In this document: in pieces, positions 48,979 through 58,421 of the stretch
How the letters are laid out: each line of letters starts with the position of its first letter
Numbering within the stretch: the stretch's first letter is position 1
Source of the DNA: Streptomyces sp. AJS327
Lineage (GTDB): Bacteria > Actinomycetota > Actinomycetes > Streptomycetales > Streptomycetaceae
DNA length: 64,000 nucleotides
Reading direction: 5' to 3'
Assembly (NCBI RefSeq): GCF_013450295.1
Contig: NZ_SKBR01000004.1
Span: 372,001 to 436,000, forward strand
Position numbers and translations under genes: made by a program
The notes under the pieces: generated by a model
Told to the model about the DNA's origin: nothing
The model's input: only the letters and a program-made list of their open reading frames with translations
Databases searched by the model: none

Positions 48979-49620
48979 ATGCACATCACCGTTCTCGGCG
49001 CAGCGGGCGCCACCGGCAGCCGTGTCGTGACCGAGGCGCTGGCCCGGGGCCACCGGGTCACCGCCGCGGTACGCGACGCGCGGCAGTTCGCGGAGCTGCC
49101 GCCCGGCGCCCTCCCCAAGCTCGCCGACGCCGCGTCGCCCGCCGTGGTGACCGAACTGAGCGCCGGGCAGGACGTGATCGTCAGCGCGATCCGGCCCGCG
49201 CCCGGAAGCGAGGACCAACACCCCGTGGTTGCCCGCGCGTTACTGGACGGGCTGGCCGGCCTGCCGGTGCGGCTGCTCGTGGTCGGCGGCGCGGGAAGCC
49301 TGACGGTTCCCGACACGGGACTGCTCGCGGTGGACGACCCGCGCTACGTGGCCCCCGAGTGGCGGCCCATAGCCCTGGCCTGCAACCACCAACTGGACGT
49401 GCTGCGCGGCGACTCCGAGGACGTCGACTGGACGTACCTCAGCCCGCCCGCGTTCTTCGCCCCGGGGAAGCGCACCGGCTCCTACCGCACGGGCGGGGAC
49501 GAGCTGTTGCTGGACGCGGACGGCGACTCCGCCATCTCGATGGAGGACTTCGCGATCGCCCTGCTGGACGAGGCGGAGCACCCCAGGCACCGCCGTACCC
49601 GCTTCACCGTCGCCCACTGA
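48979..49620 (+). CDS. NAD(P)-binding SDR-like protein (atypical)
   Basis: 213 residues. ITVLGAAGATGSRVVTEALARGHRVTAAVRD is the nucleotide-binding GxxGxxG start; RLLVVGGAGSL and DWTYLSPPAFFAPGKRTGSYRTGGDELL are typical of the NmrA/NAD(P)H-binding group without a Tyr-x3-Lys. AAGGAGG at 48962-48968 decides ATG 48979. Operon with the EamA gene; role may be redox sensing or epimerase-like. Confidence 0.88.
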   Translation: MHITVLGAAGATGSRVVTEALARGHRVTAAVRDARQFAELPPGALPKLADAASPAVVTELSAGQDVIVSAIRPAPGSEDQHPVVARALLDGLAGLPVRLLVVGGAGSLTVPDTGLLAVDDPRYVAPEWRPIALACNHQLDVLRGDSEDVDWTYLSPPAFFAPGKRTGSYRTGGDELLLDADGDSAISMEDFAIALLDEAEHPRHRRTRFTVAH

Positions 49621-49989
49621 ACCGCTCCCGACCACCGAACCGCTCCGACCACCAAACCGCTCCCGACCACCGAACCGCCCCCGTCCGCCGGGGCGTTCGC
49701 CCGTCGAGGCGGTGCCACCCGCCGAGTTGGGCGGCTCGGACCGCCGGAGCGCCGCTACCGTCCGTCCCGATCGCCACCGGTCTGGCCCGCCGGAGCGACG
49801 TGCCCCGCCAACTACCGGCAACGGAGCGGGCGTTCCGGGCAGCCGGACGGACGTTGCGGGCGGCGGCGGGGAGTTCCGGCGGTACGTGGAGTTCCGGCGG
49901 TACGTGCGGAAGTACGGGGACGCGGACGCGAGATGGCCCGGCGCGCACCGGTGGGGCGGTGCGCGCCGGGCCGTCGTGGGTCTACCGGG
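49621..49989. other. Gene-free spacer with tandem repeats
   Basis: From 49620 to about 49680 an approximately 18-bp unit (AACCGCTCCCGACCACCG) repeats three times imperfectly. The rest is G/C-rich without a credible gene. Confidence 0.65.
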
Positions 49990-50337
49990 TCAGTGCGGGG
50001 ATCCGACGGTACGGAGGGGGAGCCAGCCCTCGCGCCCGGAGTCGGCGCGGCACCATATCCAGCCGCCCGCCGGGTCCTCGTCCAGCACTTCCAGGACGTC
50101 CCCCGGGGTGGTGGGTAGTTCGGTGGTGTCGTACTCCTGCTTCACGGTGACGGCGCCGGAGGGGGCCGAGAGGTGCTCGGCCGGGACCCAGCCCGCGCCG
50201 TGCTTCGCCGTGACGAACACGAACTCGGGCCATTCGGGACTCCGTTCACCGGCGTGTACCTCGTCGCCGGTGGTGAGTCGGAGCGGATCGCGCGTGGGGA
50301 TCTGATGTGCGGAGATCGCAGTTACCCGGATCGTCAT
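49990..50337 (-). CDS. SH3-like domain protein
   Basis: 115 residues. Two repeats of an SH3-type barrel: EWPEFVFVTAKHGAGWVPAEHL and TTPGDVLEVLDEDPAGGWIWCRADSGREGWLPLRTV, with the ALYDY-like start and WxxxR ends. No signal peptide, so probably cytoplasmic. ATG 50337 is chosen; the frame continues upstream without similarity. Partner unknown; single gene. Confidence 0.75.
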   Translation of the reverse strand: MTIRVTAISAHQIPTRDPLRLTTGDEVHAGERSPEWPEFVFVTAKHGAGWVPAEHLSAPSGAVTVKQEYDTTELPTTPGDVLEVLDEDPAGGWIWCRADSGREGWLPLRTVGSPH

Positions 50338-50566
50338 GCCCTCCAGGCTGCCATGGGGTACTGACAGGAGAGCGCCGCGCCGGGGGTGCCGGAACCCCGG
50401 CCCCGACCCCTGCCCATGCGAGGGCTTCGATCCGGAATGGCCGGTTCTGCACCGGGGTGCGTCCGGTTCGTTCCGCGCTCGCACGTTCTCGGTTGCACGG
50501 GCCCTCCGCCCGCGCCTCCCCGGCGTCCGGAGACGCGCGGGGAGCGTCACGCGGTGGGGCGGCGCC

Positions 50567-51505
50567 TCAGACCGTCAGCACGATCTTGCCGCTGGCGCGG
50601 CCCGTCTGGCTGAGGCGCCACGCCTCAGCCGCCTCCTCCAGCGGCAGCGTCCGCTCGATGGGCACGCGGAGCTGGCCCGCGTCGGCGAGGTCGGCCAGCG
50701 TGGTGAGCCCGGCCGCGTCCGGCCGCACCCACACGTAGTGGGCGCCCTTCCGCTCGGCCTCGGTGTCCACGACCGAGGCGATCCGGCTCCGGTGCTCGTG
50801 CGCGTTCAGCAGCCCGGTGGAGAGCCGGACGGCGTCGTCGCCGCCGAAGTCGAGCGCCGCGTCGATCCCGTCCGGCGCCAGCGCGCGCACTCGGTCGGCC
50901 AGCCCGTCGCCGTAGGTCACCGGCTCGGCGCCGAGGGAGCGCAGATACTCGTGCTTCGCCTCGCTCGCGGTGCCGATGACGCGGGCGCCGAGGTCGACGG
51001 CGAGCTGGACGGCGAAGGTGCCGACGCCGCCGGCGGCGGCGTGGATCAGCACCGTCTCGCCCTCGCTGAGCCGCACGCGCCGCACGGACTGGAGCGCGGT
51101 CAGCCCGCTCAGCGGCAGCCCGGCCGTCTCCTCCCAGCTCAGCGTGCGCGGCTTCCTGGCCAGCAGCCGCACGTTGGCCGAGACCAGCTCCGCGTACGTG
51201 CCCTGCTGCGCCCAGTCCTTACGGACGTAGCCGAAGACCTCGTCGCCGACCGAGAACTCGCCGGCGTCGAGACCGGTGCGCTCCACGACCCCGGCCACGT
51301 CCCAGCCGGGGACCAGGGGGAAGCGGGTCTCCAGTACCGGGTCGAGGTGCCCCGCGGCGATCTTCCAGTCGACCGGGTTGACGGCGGCGGCTCGCACCCT
51401 GACCAGGACCTCGTCCAGCGTGACCTTGGGCTCGGGCAGCTCCGTGACGTGCAGTTCGTCGGCGGATCCGTACTTGTCCAGTGCAATGGCCTTCATGTCC
51501 TGCAT
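50567..51505 (-). CDS. NADP-dependent MDR oxidoreductase (quinone-reductase type)
   Basis: 312 residues, the zinc-free group. AAAVNPVDWKIAAGHL, FPLVPGWDVAGVVERTG, AGLPLSGLTALQSV, and IHAAAGGVGTFAVQLAVDLGARVIGTAS (cofactor loop AAGGVG) are all present. It ends GKIVLTV as usual. ATG 51505; a second ATG three codons on is possible. Confidence 0.9.
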   Translation of the reverse strand: MQDMKAIALDKYGSADELHVTELPEPKVTLDEVLVRVRAAAVNPVDWKIAAGHLDPVLETRFPLVPGWDVAGVVERTGLDAGEFSVGDEVFGYVRKDWAQQGTYAELVSANVRLLARKPRTLSWEETAGLPLSGLTALQSVRRVRLSEGETVLIHAAAGGVGTFAVQLAVDLGARVIGTASEAKHEYLRSLGAEPVTYGDGLADRVRALAPDGIDAALDFGGDDAVRLSTGLLNAHEHRSRIASVVDTEAERKGAHYVWVRPDAAGLTTLADLADAGQLRVPIERTLPLEEAAEAWRLSQTGRASGKIVLTV

Positions 51506-51782
51506 GGTCGCCCAGCGGTGGGCTTTATTCCGCTCGCCATGCCGTCTCCCGGCCCGGGCGGGCGACCGCCGGACGTAGCGGACGCGGGTGGGGAGGCGCC
51601 CGCCGTCCCGGAGCGCGCGAGGGATCCGGGGGTGGCTCCGCGAGGTCTCCGCGCGGGCTCCCGGGGCGGCGCAGGGACGGTGCGGGGCGTGTCGCGCGCG
51701 GCCCCCGATGGTTCGTACGCTCGTGTCACAACAGGAGTTCGTACGCTCGGGGCACAGCGGAACCGGCCGTCGGGGGTGGAGT

Positions 51783-53906
51783 GTGGAGCGCGGTGTGCTG
51801 ATCGCGGGGCGCTACGAGTTGGTCAAGCGGATCGGCCGGGGCGGTATGGGCGAGGTCTGGGTCGGCCGGGACCGCGACCTGTACCGGGACGTGGCGCTCA
51901 AACTGCTGGTGACGGACGAGGCGTTGCCGGAGGACGTCCCCCGCCGCTTCGAGCGGGAGGCGGTCGCCGCCGCGCAGGTCAACCACCCGAACGTGGTGGC
52001 CCTGTACGACCGGGGCGTCCACGAGGACCTGCTCTACCTCGTCATGGAGTGGGTCGACGGGCGGACCCTCGCCGAGCACCTGAACCCGGAGCACCCGATG
52101 GGCCCGGCCCGCGCGCTGCGGATCGCCGAGGAGGTCTGCGCCGCGCTCGTCGCCGCGCACCAGGCGCGCGTCATCCACTACGACATCAAGCCGCACAACA
52201 TCATGCTCACCACGGACGGCGACCGGACAAAGGTGGTCGACTTCGGCATCGCCGGGTTCATTCACAACACTTTCACCCTGGCCCGTTCCTCGCAGCTCGC
52301 CCCGGCGGGAACGGCGGAGTACGGCGCCCCCGAACAGTTCCAGACCGAGCGCGGCGACGCCCGCTCGGACCTCTACGCCCTCGGCGGGGTGCTCTTCGCA
52401 CTGCTCGCCGGGCGTCCTCCGTTCACCGGCCACAACGGGCTGGCCGTCGTCCGCCGCAAACTCGACGAGGACGCCCCGAGGGTGAGCGAGTACCGTCCCG
52501 ATCTGCCAGGCGGCGTCGTGGAGTTGGTCGAGGACCTGCTCCGGCGCGATCCCGATGACCGCCCGCGCTCCGCCGCCGTGGTGTACGCCGCGCTACGGCG
52601 GCTGCGCGCCCAACTCCCGGGTGCGGACGCCTCGGAGGCTGTCACCGTCGCCAGCGGCCGTCTCCGGACGGGTACACCGGACGGGAACGTGGACGGTGGC
52701 GGGGAGGGGTACGCCGACGTGGACGGTGACGCCGAACAGCCGCCCCGGCTGGAGCCGGTGGGGCTTCCGGGTGATCAACTCCCCACAGGAGATGGGGAAT
52801 TGGTGAGAGACGGCGGTCACTCTCCCGACGGGCGACGGGAGTTCGCCGGTCCCGAGGAACCGGACTCGTCCGAGTCGTGGGGCTCGCCCGGGGAGCCTGG
52901 CCGGTCCGGGGTGCCCGGTGGAGCGGAGGGGCCGGACGGGCCCGTTCGGAAGAACGTCCCGGAGGGTGAAGGGATTTCGGCGGGAGGAAGGGGTTCGGCG
53001 GGGTCCGGCGGAGTGGAGGGACGCGCGGACCCGGAGGAGCCCCGGAGTGCCCCCGCCCCGAGTCCGGCCGTGCCGAACCCGGCCGTCCCGAGTCCGGCCG
53101 TCCCGAACCCGCTCGGCGCCGGTCCGTCCGCCCCGGTCCCGTCCTCCCCCGTGGAGGGCGGACCCGGGGCGCGTACGCCGCGCCGCCCGCCCCGAACACG
53201 GGTGCTGCCGCCGCCCGTTGTGGACTCCTTCGAGATGGCCTGGAGCGGCAGGGAGCGGCTGGCGGACTACGCGAGCCGGACGAGCCCGCCGCTGTGGCAG
53301 GGCTGGATGCTCCTGCTCTGCGTCGCGGGGGTCACGCTCGTCAGCGCCGTCCTTCCGCTGCGGACGGGGTCCCTGGCCTTCGGCCCCGGGCAGGGCGACA
53401 ATCCGTGGCTGCTGGTGACGGTGATCTGGGTGCTGGGCGGGGTGTGGACGATCAGGCTGGCGGCCTCCACCGTGCCCAGTACGGTCAAGAGCGTGCGGGA
53501 GACGCTCGGGTTCGGTACGCGACCGTCCTGGTCGCTCCGTATCGACCAGGACGGCATCACCACCACCGACGCCTCCAAGGCGACCCCCGCGACCGGCCCG
53601 ACCGGTCGCCGGACCTGGCCCTGGTCCCACGTTCGGACGGTCACCATGGAGCACATCCGTGGCCGGGCGCCGCACCGCTACTCCGGGCTCCACATCCGCT
53701 ACACCTCCGACGCCCCGTCCACCGTCAGTGGGCACCCGGCGGGGTGGACGCACGCCAGCCATCCCGCGACGCGCCGGGACGGCAGCGCCCCGCTCTGCGT
53801 CCTGGGGCCGCTCACGGAGCGGCAGCGCGCCGAACTCACCGACGCTCTCGCCCGGCACGCCGGCCGACGGTGGCGTCCGGGCGACGAGGCGTCCCGCCGC
53901 CCCTGA
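51783..53906 (+). CDS. Membrane Ser/Thr protein kinase (PknB-like, non-RD)
   Basis: 707 residues. Kinase 1-270: GRGGMGEVW (18-26), Lys40, HYDIKPHN (132-139), DFG (153-155), YGAPEQF. The usual HRD is HYD, so it lacks the RD arginine and may be constitutively active. After it comes a 220-residue Pro/Ala/Gly linker, two membrane helices (about LWQGWMLLLCVAGVTLVSAVLPL and LLVTVIWVLGGVWTIRLAA), then a cytoplasmic or extracellular beta-rich tail. No PASTA domains. GTG 51783 is preferred; ATG at 51708 would add 25 residues. Confidence 0.88.
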   Translation: MERGVLIAGRYELVKRIGRGGMGEVWVGRDRDLYRDVALKLLVTDEALPEDVPRRFEREAVAAAQVNHPNVVALYDRGVHEDLLYLVMEWVDGRTLAEHLNPEHPMGPARALRIAEEVCAALVAAHQARVIHYDIKPHNIMLTTDGDRTKVVDFGIAGFIHNTFTLARSSQLAPAGTAEYGAPEQFQTERGDARSDLYALGGVLFALLAGRPPFTGHNGLAVVRRKLDEDAPRVSEYRPDLPGGVVELVEDLLRRDPDDRPRSAAVVYAALRRLRAQLPGADASEAVTVASGRLRTGTPDGNVDGGGEGYADVDGDAEQPPRLEPVGLPGDQLPTGDGELVRDGGHSPDGRREFAGPEEPDSSESWGSPGEPGRSGVPGGAEGPDGPVRKNVPEGEGISAGGRGSAGSGGVEGRADPEEPRSAPAPSPAVPNPAVPSPAVPNPLGAGPSAPVPSSPVEGGPGARTPRRPPRTRVLPPPVVDSFEMAWSGRERLADYASRTSPPLWQGWMLLLCVAGVTLVSAVLPLRTGSLAFGPGQGDNPWLLVTVIWVLGGVWTIRLAASTVPSTVKSVRETLGFGTRPSWSLRIDQDGITTTDASKATPATGPTGRRTWPWSHVRTVTMEHIRGRAPHRYSGLHIRYTSDAPSTVSGHPAGWTHASHPATRRDGSAPLCVLGPLTERQRAELTDALARHAGRRWRPGDEASRRP

Positions 53907-54011
53907 CCGTCCCCCGGCTCGCTCGTCCGCCCAAGCTCCGTGTCCTCGCGGTTCGTTGGACCTCGTACGGGACCGGTGTCGCCGACATCCCCCGGCGGTG
54001 GGCGGGTTGCG

Positions 54012-54713
54012 TCAGTCGCCGGTGCGGTGCGCGCGTTCGCCCCGTCCGGCGGACACGTTCCGCTCGTTCCGCCCGCCGTGCTCGTCGTGTGCGCGCCGCC
54101 CATCCTCCGGCCCGGCCGTCTCCGTACGGCCCGGGGAGTCCGTACGACGCGGGGCGGAGGCGTTCCCCTCCGGGGCGGCCGAACCCGCCCCCCGCTCGGG
54201 GGCGTTGGCGTTCGGTACGGGGATGGGCGTGGCTCGCTCGCCGGTCTCCGTGTCGCGTGCGCGCGTCCGGAGGGTGAGGTAGATGAGCAGGCCGAAGGCG
54301 AGGAACGCGGTGGCGGTGCGGCCGTAGTTGAACGCCTCCCAGCGGTTGAGGATCTCCGCGTGGTCCGGGGGAGGGGTGGAGGTGACCCACTTCTTGATCC
54401 TGCCGTTGATCGGCACGTTGCCGAAGCGGGTGATCAGGAAGGACGCCAGGGCCAGCAGTCCCGCGCCCCCCGCGAGCCGCCGCGTGGTGCCGCGCGTCAG
54501 GACGGCGAGGGTGACGCAGCTGAGGAAGGACATCGCCATCGTGGCCTGCATGGTGATGCTGTTCATCCGCATCAGTTCGCTGTGGAAGTACAGCCTGGTG
54601 TCCAGCGGTACGACGTTGAACGTCGGGACGAGGTTGGCGGCCCCGTAGCCGAAGGCTCCCGAGAGGGCGCCGGTGGACAACAGGGCGATCCCCTGGGTGA
54701 TGCGGACACGCAT
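54012..54713 (-). CDS. DUF1772 membrane protein (anthrone-oxygenase-like)
   Basis: 233 residues with four helices; LITRFGNVPINGRIKKW and ILNRWEAFNYGRTATAFLAF are the DUF1772 signature. The last 80 residues are disordered and charged. Some members act on aromatic polyketides, most are unknown. A perfect 16-bp palindrome lies 100 bases upstream. Confidence 0.85.
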   Translation of the reverse strand: MRVRITQGIALLSTGALSGAFGYGAANLVPTFNVVPLDTRLYFHSELMRMNSITMQATMAMSFLSCVTLAVLTRGTTRRLAGGAGLLALASFLITRFGNVPINGRIKKWVTSTPPPDHAEILNRWEAFNYGRTATAFLAFGLLIYLTLRTRARDTETGERATPIPVPNANAPERGAGSAAPEGNASAPRRTDSPGRTETAGPEDGRRAHDEHGGRNERNVSAGRGERAHRTGD

Positions 54714-55131
54714 GCCGAACCTCCGTGCTCTGGGCCCGAGTTGGCCGCCCCGTGCGTCGGGAGCGGCGTGTCCGGTGCCCGGCCGGATGGCCGGGGGACT
54801 CCCCGGGCTATCGCTTACAGAGCTGTAAGATATGCACGTGATTCATTTCTGACAAGTCTGTCAATTATTTGCCGGTGGGGGTCTCGGCGTAGCCCCTCGG
54901 GAGCCCTTCGCGCGGCGCTGGCGCCTGTCGCGCGGCTTCGGGTGAACCCTCCCGTGGGACGGCGGACGGGTCCCTTCGCGCGGCGACGGGCGGCCGGTGC
55001 GGGGGACCGGACGCGCGGCGGGTGGCGCGGGTTGAGCGGTCAGCGTCCCGACGCCCGGTCGTGCGGGGCGAGTTGGGGAAGTGGGGGCGCGGGGAGGAGG
55101 GGCCGGTTCGGGTGGGGCTCCGGGTGCGGGG
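54714..55131. other. Spacer with a 16-bp palindrome
   Basis: CTTACAG-AG-CTGTAAG (54814-54829) is a perfect palindrome in the only AT-rich part of the region, so probably the operator of the leftward DUF1772 promoter. No TetR gene is adjacent. The remainder (54900-55131) has no credible gene. Confidence 0.65.
54814..54829. promoter_or_regulatory. TetR-like operator of the DUF1772 gene
   Basis: Perfect 7-2-7 palindrome CTTACAGAGCTGTAAG followed by an AT-rich stretch. The binding protein is not encoded nearby. Confidence 0.6.
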
Positions 55132-56334
55132 TCAGTCCGGGGGTGCGGGGGAGACGGGATGGGGAGACGGGGGCGTGAGCGCCGGGGGCCCCTCGGCTCG
55201 CGCGCTGTCGCGCGCCTCGTGGCGTATCGCGACGACCACCATGTCGTCGTCCAGGGACCGCGCGTAGTCGACCACGTCCCGCTGGATGAACCGGGCCACC
55301 TCCGTGGGCCGGGCGGCGGCGTCCCGGTCCGCGGAGGTGGTCCGGACGAACCGTTCGTACATCCGCTGTGACAGGGGGTAGAAGCCGCCGTCCGGGCCCC
55401 GGGCCTCCGTCACCCCGTCCGAGTAGGCCACCAGCACCCGGTCCGGCGGCAGTTCGAAGGTCTGCGTCGGCGTCTCGAAGGAGGCCAACTCGCTGAGGCC
55501 GAGCGGGAGTCCCGGTTCGGTGTGGGCCAGCGAGACCCCGTCGGGCGCCAGCAGGAGCAGCGGCGGATGCCCCCGGTCCAGCACCCGGACGACGGGACGG
55601 TCCTCCGGGAACTCCATCAGCACCGCGGTGGTGAACATCTCCTCCAGGTCCGGGCCCGTCGCCAGGGTCTCCCGGTCGATGGCGAGCGCCTGGTCCATCC
55701 GGCTGGCGACGTCCGGCAGCGCCGGGTAGGTGACGGCCGCCTCGCGGAAGACGGCGAGCACCGTCGCCACCGTCTCCGTCGCGCCCAGGCCCTTGCCCCG
55801 GACGTCCCCCACGAGCACCCGCACCCCGAACGGCGTCGGCTGCACGCTGTACAGATCGCCGCCGATCAGTGCCTCGTCGTCGGCCGCGCGGTAGAAGCCC
55901 GCCAGCCGCAGGGTGCCGAGTCGCTCGGGGAGCGGGCGGAGGAGCGCGCGCTGCGCCGTCACCGCGACGGCGCGTACCCGGGAGAGCTGGAGCAGGGTGC
56001 GGTGCCGGGCGTACGAGAGCAGGACGGCCAGCCCGGTCACCACCGCCAGGGTGATGATCGCGCCCGTCAGCTGGGGATCGAAGCCGACGCCGTTCCACAG
56101 GTCCAGCCCCAGCAGCAGCAGGACGCCGACCGCGCCGACGAGGGCCGTGGTGCGTGGTGAGTAGACGAGCGCGCCGAGCAGGACCGCGCCGCTCAGCAGC
56201 GAGCCGAAGAAGTACTGGGGCGGGGCGACCACCTGGAGCACCATCGACGTGGTGATCAGCAGCGGAGGGAGCCAGCGCAGCCAGCGGGGCGGCCAGGTCT
56301 CGGTCCCTCTGACCGACGCGTTGCTCGTACCCAC
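55132..56334 (-). CDS. Membrane SpoIIE-type PP2C phosphatase (1)
   Basis: 400 residues. Four or five helices (about 20-110), then a SpoIIE/RsbU phosphatase: LPERLGTLRLAGFYRAADDEALIGGDLYSV, VLVGDVRGKGLGATETVATVL, VLVAYSDGVTEARGPDGGFYPL, RSLDDDMVVVAIR; the metal-binding Asp residues are in place. It would dephosphorylate an anti-anti-sigma factor. GTG 56334. Divergent to a close paralogue at 56559. Confidence 0.93.
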   Translation of the reverse strand: MGTSNASVRGTETWPPRWLRWLPPLLITTSMVLQVVAPPQYFFGSLLSGAVLLGALVYSPRTTALVGAVGVLLLLGLDLWNGVGFDPQLTGAIITLAVVTGLAVLLSYARHRTLLQLSRVRAVAVTAQRALLRPLPERLGTLRLAGFYRAADDEALIGGDLYSVQPTPFGVRVLVGDVRGKGLGATETVATVLAVFREAAVTYPALPDVASRMDQALAIDRETLATGPDLEEMFTTAVLMEFPEDRPVVRVLDRGHPPLLLLAPDGVSLAHTEPGLPLGLSELASFETPTQTFELPPDRVLVAYSDGVTEARGPDGGFYPLSQRMYERFVRTTSADRDAAARPTEVARFIQRDVVDYARSLDDDMVVVAIRHEARDSARAEGPPALTPPSPHPVSPAPPD

Positions 56335-56380
56335 CGAGCGCCACTCCTCTCCGCTGCCTGCCGCTCTCTGTCGCTGCCTG

Positions 56381-56440
56381 CCTGTCCCTGCCCGTGCCCT
56401 TCCGTCCCTGCCTGTCCCTGCCCGTGCCCTTCCGTCCCTG
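56381..56440. repeat. Two 30-bp tandem copies between the phosphatase genes
   Basis: CCTGTCCCTGCCCGTGCCCT... (30 bp) is repeated exactly at 56381-56410 and 56411-56440 and begins a third time. It lies in the shared promoter gap of the two divergent phosphatases. Confidence 0.8.
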
Positions 56441-56558
56441 CCTGTCGACGCCCGCCGCCGCGGTCGCCCCTCGCCGGGGCCTGTCGTCGCCGCGGACTCC
56501 GTCTGGTCACCTGTCCCGGTCGCCGGTCACCGTCACCGACGCGGAGGCGTGAGGTCGA

Positions 56559-57863
56559 GTGGACGCCCCGGGGCGTAGAAGTCAGATTAGGACAGTGGCG
56601 GATAATTCGGACGATCGGCCCTACGGGCGGCTTCAGTACCTGGCGCGGCTGACCCCGACGTTGTTGCTGCTCGCGGGCGTGCTGATCGCCATCCTCACTC
56701 CGGAGGGCGTCGCGGTCACGACGCCCTTCGCCGCCGCCCCGGTGGTCGCGGCGGCCGTCCAGTCCACCCGCGCCACGGTCCTCACCGGGTTCGCCGCGAC
56801 CACGCTCGCCGTGGCGATGTCCCACTGGTACATCGCGGTGAGCCTCGTCGAGGATGTGACCAGAACGCTGACCGTGTTCACCGTCTCCGTGCTCGCCGTC
56901 GGGCTCAACATGCTGCTGCGGCGCAGTGGGCGGCGGCTGGCCTCCGCGCGGAGCACCGCGGAGGCCGTGCAGCTCGCGGTGCTGCCCACTCCACCCGACC
57001 GGGTGGGGCCACTGCGCCTGGCCGCGCACTACCAGGCGGCCCAGTCCGACGCGACGATCGGCGGGGACATGTACGCCGCCCAGTCCACGCCCCACGGGGC
57101 CCGACTGCTGGTGGGCGACGTCCGGGGCAAGGGGCTGGGCGCGGTGGGCGCGGTGGCGGTGGTGATCGGCGCCTTCCGGGAGGCCGCCGAGCACGAGGAG
57201 CGGCTGGAGGACGTCGCCGCCCGGCTGGAGCGAGCCCTCCAACTGGAGGGCTCGCGACGGCCCGGCAGCTACGACCAGGCCGAGGGCTTCACCACGGCGG
57301 TGCTCGTCGAGGTGCCCACCCGTCGGCCCGGGCTGCTTCGGGTGATCAACCGAGGTCACCCCGCGCCGCTGCTGCTGGACCACGGGGCGGTGCGGGTGCT
57401 GGAGCCGTCCGCCCCCGCGCTGCCCCTCGGGCTGGGTGACGTGGCCGCCTGGCCCGACCAGCCCGACGAGCTGCCGTTCCCGGCCGGCTCCCAGCTGCTG
57501 ATCTTCACTGACGGGCTGTCCGAGGCCCGAAACGCGGACGGCGTCTTCTACGACCCGGCCCAGCGACTGGCGCGCCGCTCCTTCGACTCTCCCGAGGCGC
57601 TGCTCCGGGTCGTGGCCGAGGAGGTCGCCGAGCACACGGGCGGCGGTACGCAGGACGACATGGTGCTGCTCGCGGTCGAGAACCAGGACTCCGGTGGGGG
57701 ACGCGCCGCGCCACGGGACGTGAGGGCGGACGCCACCCCGGAGGCCCCCGGCGCCGCGGGCCCCGCCCCACGGGGCGCGACCCGGCGGGACGCGAGCCCA
57801 CGGGACGGGCCACCGGCGAAGGGGAGGCCAGCACCCCCAACTCCGCCCCACGGCACGGAGTGA
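56559..57863 (+). CDS. Membrane SpoIIE-type PP2C phosphatase (2)
   Basis: 434 residues. Same build as its divergent neighbour: helices at about 30-110, PTPPDRVGPLRLAAHYQAAQSDATIGGDMYAA, LLVGDVRGKGLGAVGAVAVV, LLIFTDGLSEARNADGVFYD, GGTQDDMVLLAVE, then an Ala/Pro/Arg-rich tail. GTG 56559; GTG 56595 is an alternative without a better ribosome site. Confidence 0.92.
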   Translation: MDAPGRRSQIRTVADNSDDRPYGRLQYLARLTPTLLLLAGVLIAILTPEGVAVTTPFAAAPVVAAAVQSTRATVLTGFAATTLAVAMSHWYIAVSLVEDVTRTLTVFTVSVLAVGLNMLLRRSGRRLASARSTAEAVQLAVLPTPPDRVGPLRLAAHYQAAQSDATIGGDMYAAQSTPHGARLLVGDVRGKGLGAVGAVAVVIGAFREAAEHEERLEDVAARLERALQLEGSRRPGSYDQAEGFTTAVLVEVPTRRPGLLRVINRGHPAPLLLDHGAVRVLEPSAPALPLGLGDVAAWPDQPDELPFPAGSQLLIFTDGLSEARNADGVFYDPAQRLARRSFDSPEALLRVVAEEVAEHTGGGTQDDMVLLAVENQDSGGGRAAPRDVRADATPEAPGAAGPAPRGATRRDASPRDGPPAKGRPAPPTPPHGTE

Positions 57864-58239
57864 CACGGCGCGCGGGGTGAACCGGCGTTCGCGGGGCGGT
57901 GGGTGGCGGGTGGCGTCACCACCTGACCGTGGGGGAAGAGTGAAGGATGGGCGGGAGGTGCGGCGGAGTCGTGTGTGGCGAACATCGCTTTCGCGACCGC
58001 GAGTTGTGGTGACTGAGGGCTACCGGAGGCCCGAATCCCGTGATCCGGCACCCCAATTGACTACTCCTGTCCCGATACGGGCAACCCAATGCGATGACAA
58101 AAAAACCCGGACCGGCTTGGAATCACGGCCGGCCTTCCATTAACGTCCGATAACAACGCAGCGCGGTCGTCACAGCCGTCACGAGAGACGGCACCGTGCG
58201 CCGTCGCCGAATCCCGCACGTGCACCATGCGTGGCACAA
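57864..58239. other. Promoter region of the riboswitch-controlled peptidase gene
   Basis: No credible gene. An AT-rich patch at about 58050-58160 (TTGACTACTCC..., GATGACAAAAAAACC) is where transcription probably starts. Confidence 0.6.
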
Positions 58240-58400
58240 CTCGATAGCACTGCACCGAGGGAACCGGGGAACCACTTCCCCTCGCGCCCGGACCACGGTC
58301 CGGACCGGGGGGCCGGGGTGAATCAGGCGGCCTTTCCGGAGGCGGCCCGTAGGAGACCTTCCTGCTCCGAACCCGACAGCTAACCCGGTAGGCGAGAAGG
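58240..58400 (+). ncRNA. c-di-AMP riboswitch (ydaO-yuaA type)
   Basis: Conserved blocks in the right order: ACCGAGGGAACCGGGGAACC (58253-58272), GGGGTGAATC (58315-58324), GTAGGAGACCTTCCTGCTCC, and GAACCCGACAGCTAACCCGG (58369-58388) followed by TAGGCG. It is in the 5' leader of an M23 peptidase, the usual target in actinomycetes, where c-di-AMP turns the gene off. Boundaries are approximate. Confidence 0.93.
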
Positions 58401-58421
58401 AAGGAAAGGAGTGCGCCCCCC

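Noticed and set aside
55040..56344. A 434-codon leftward frame over the phosphatase
   Set aside because: Arg/Gly/Pro-rich shadow; the overlapping frame 55132-56334 has the whole SpoIIE domain.
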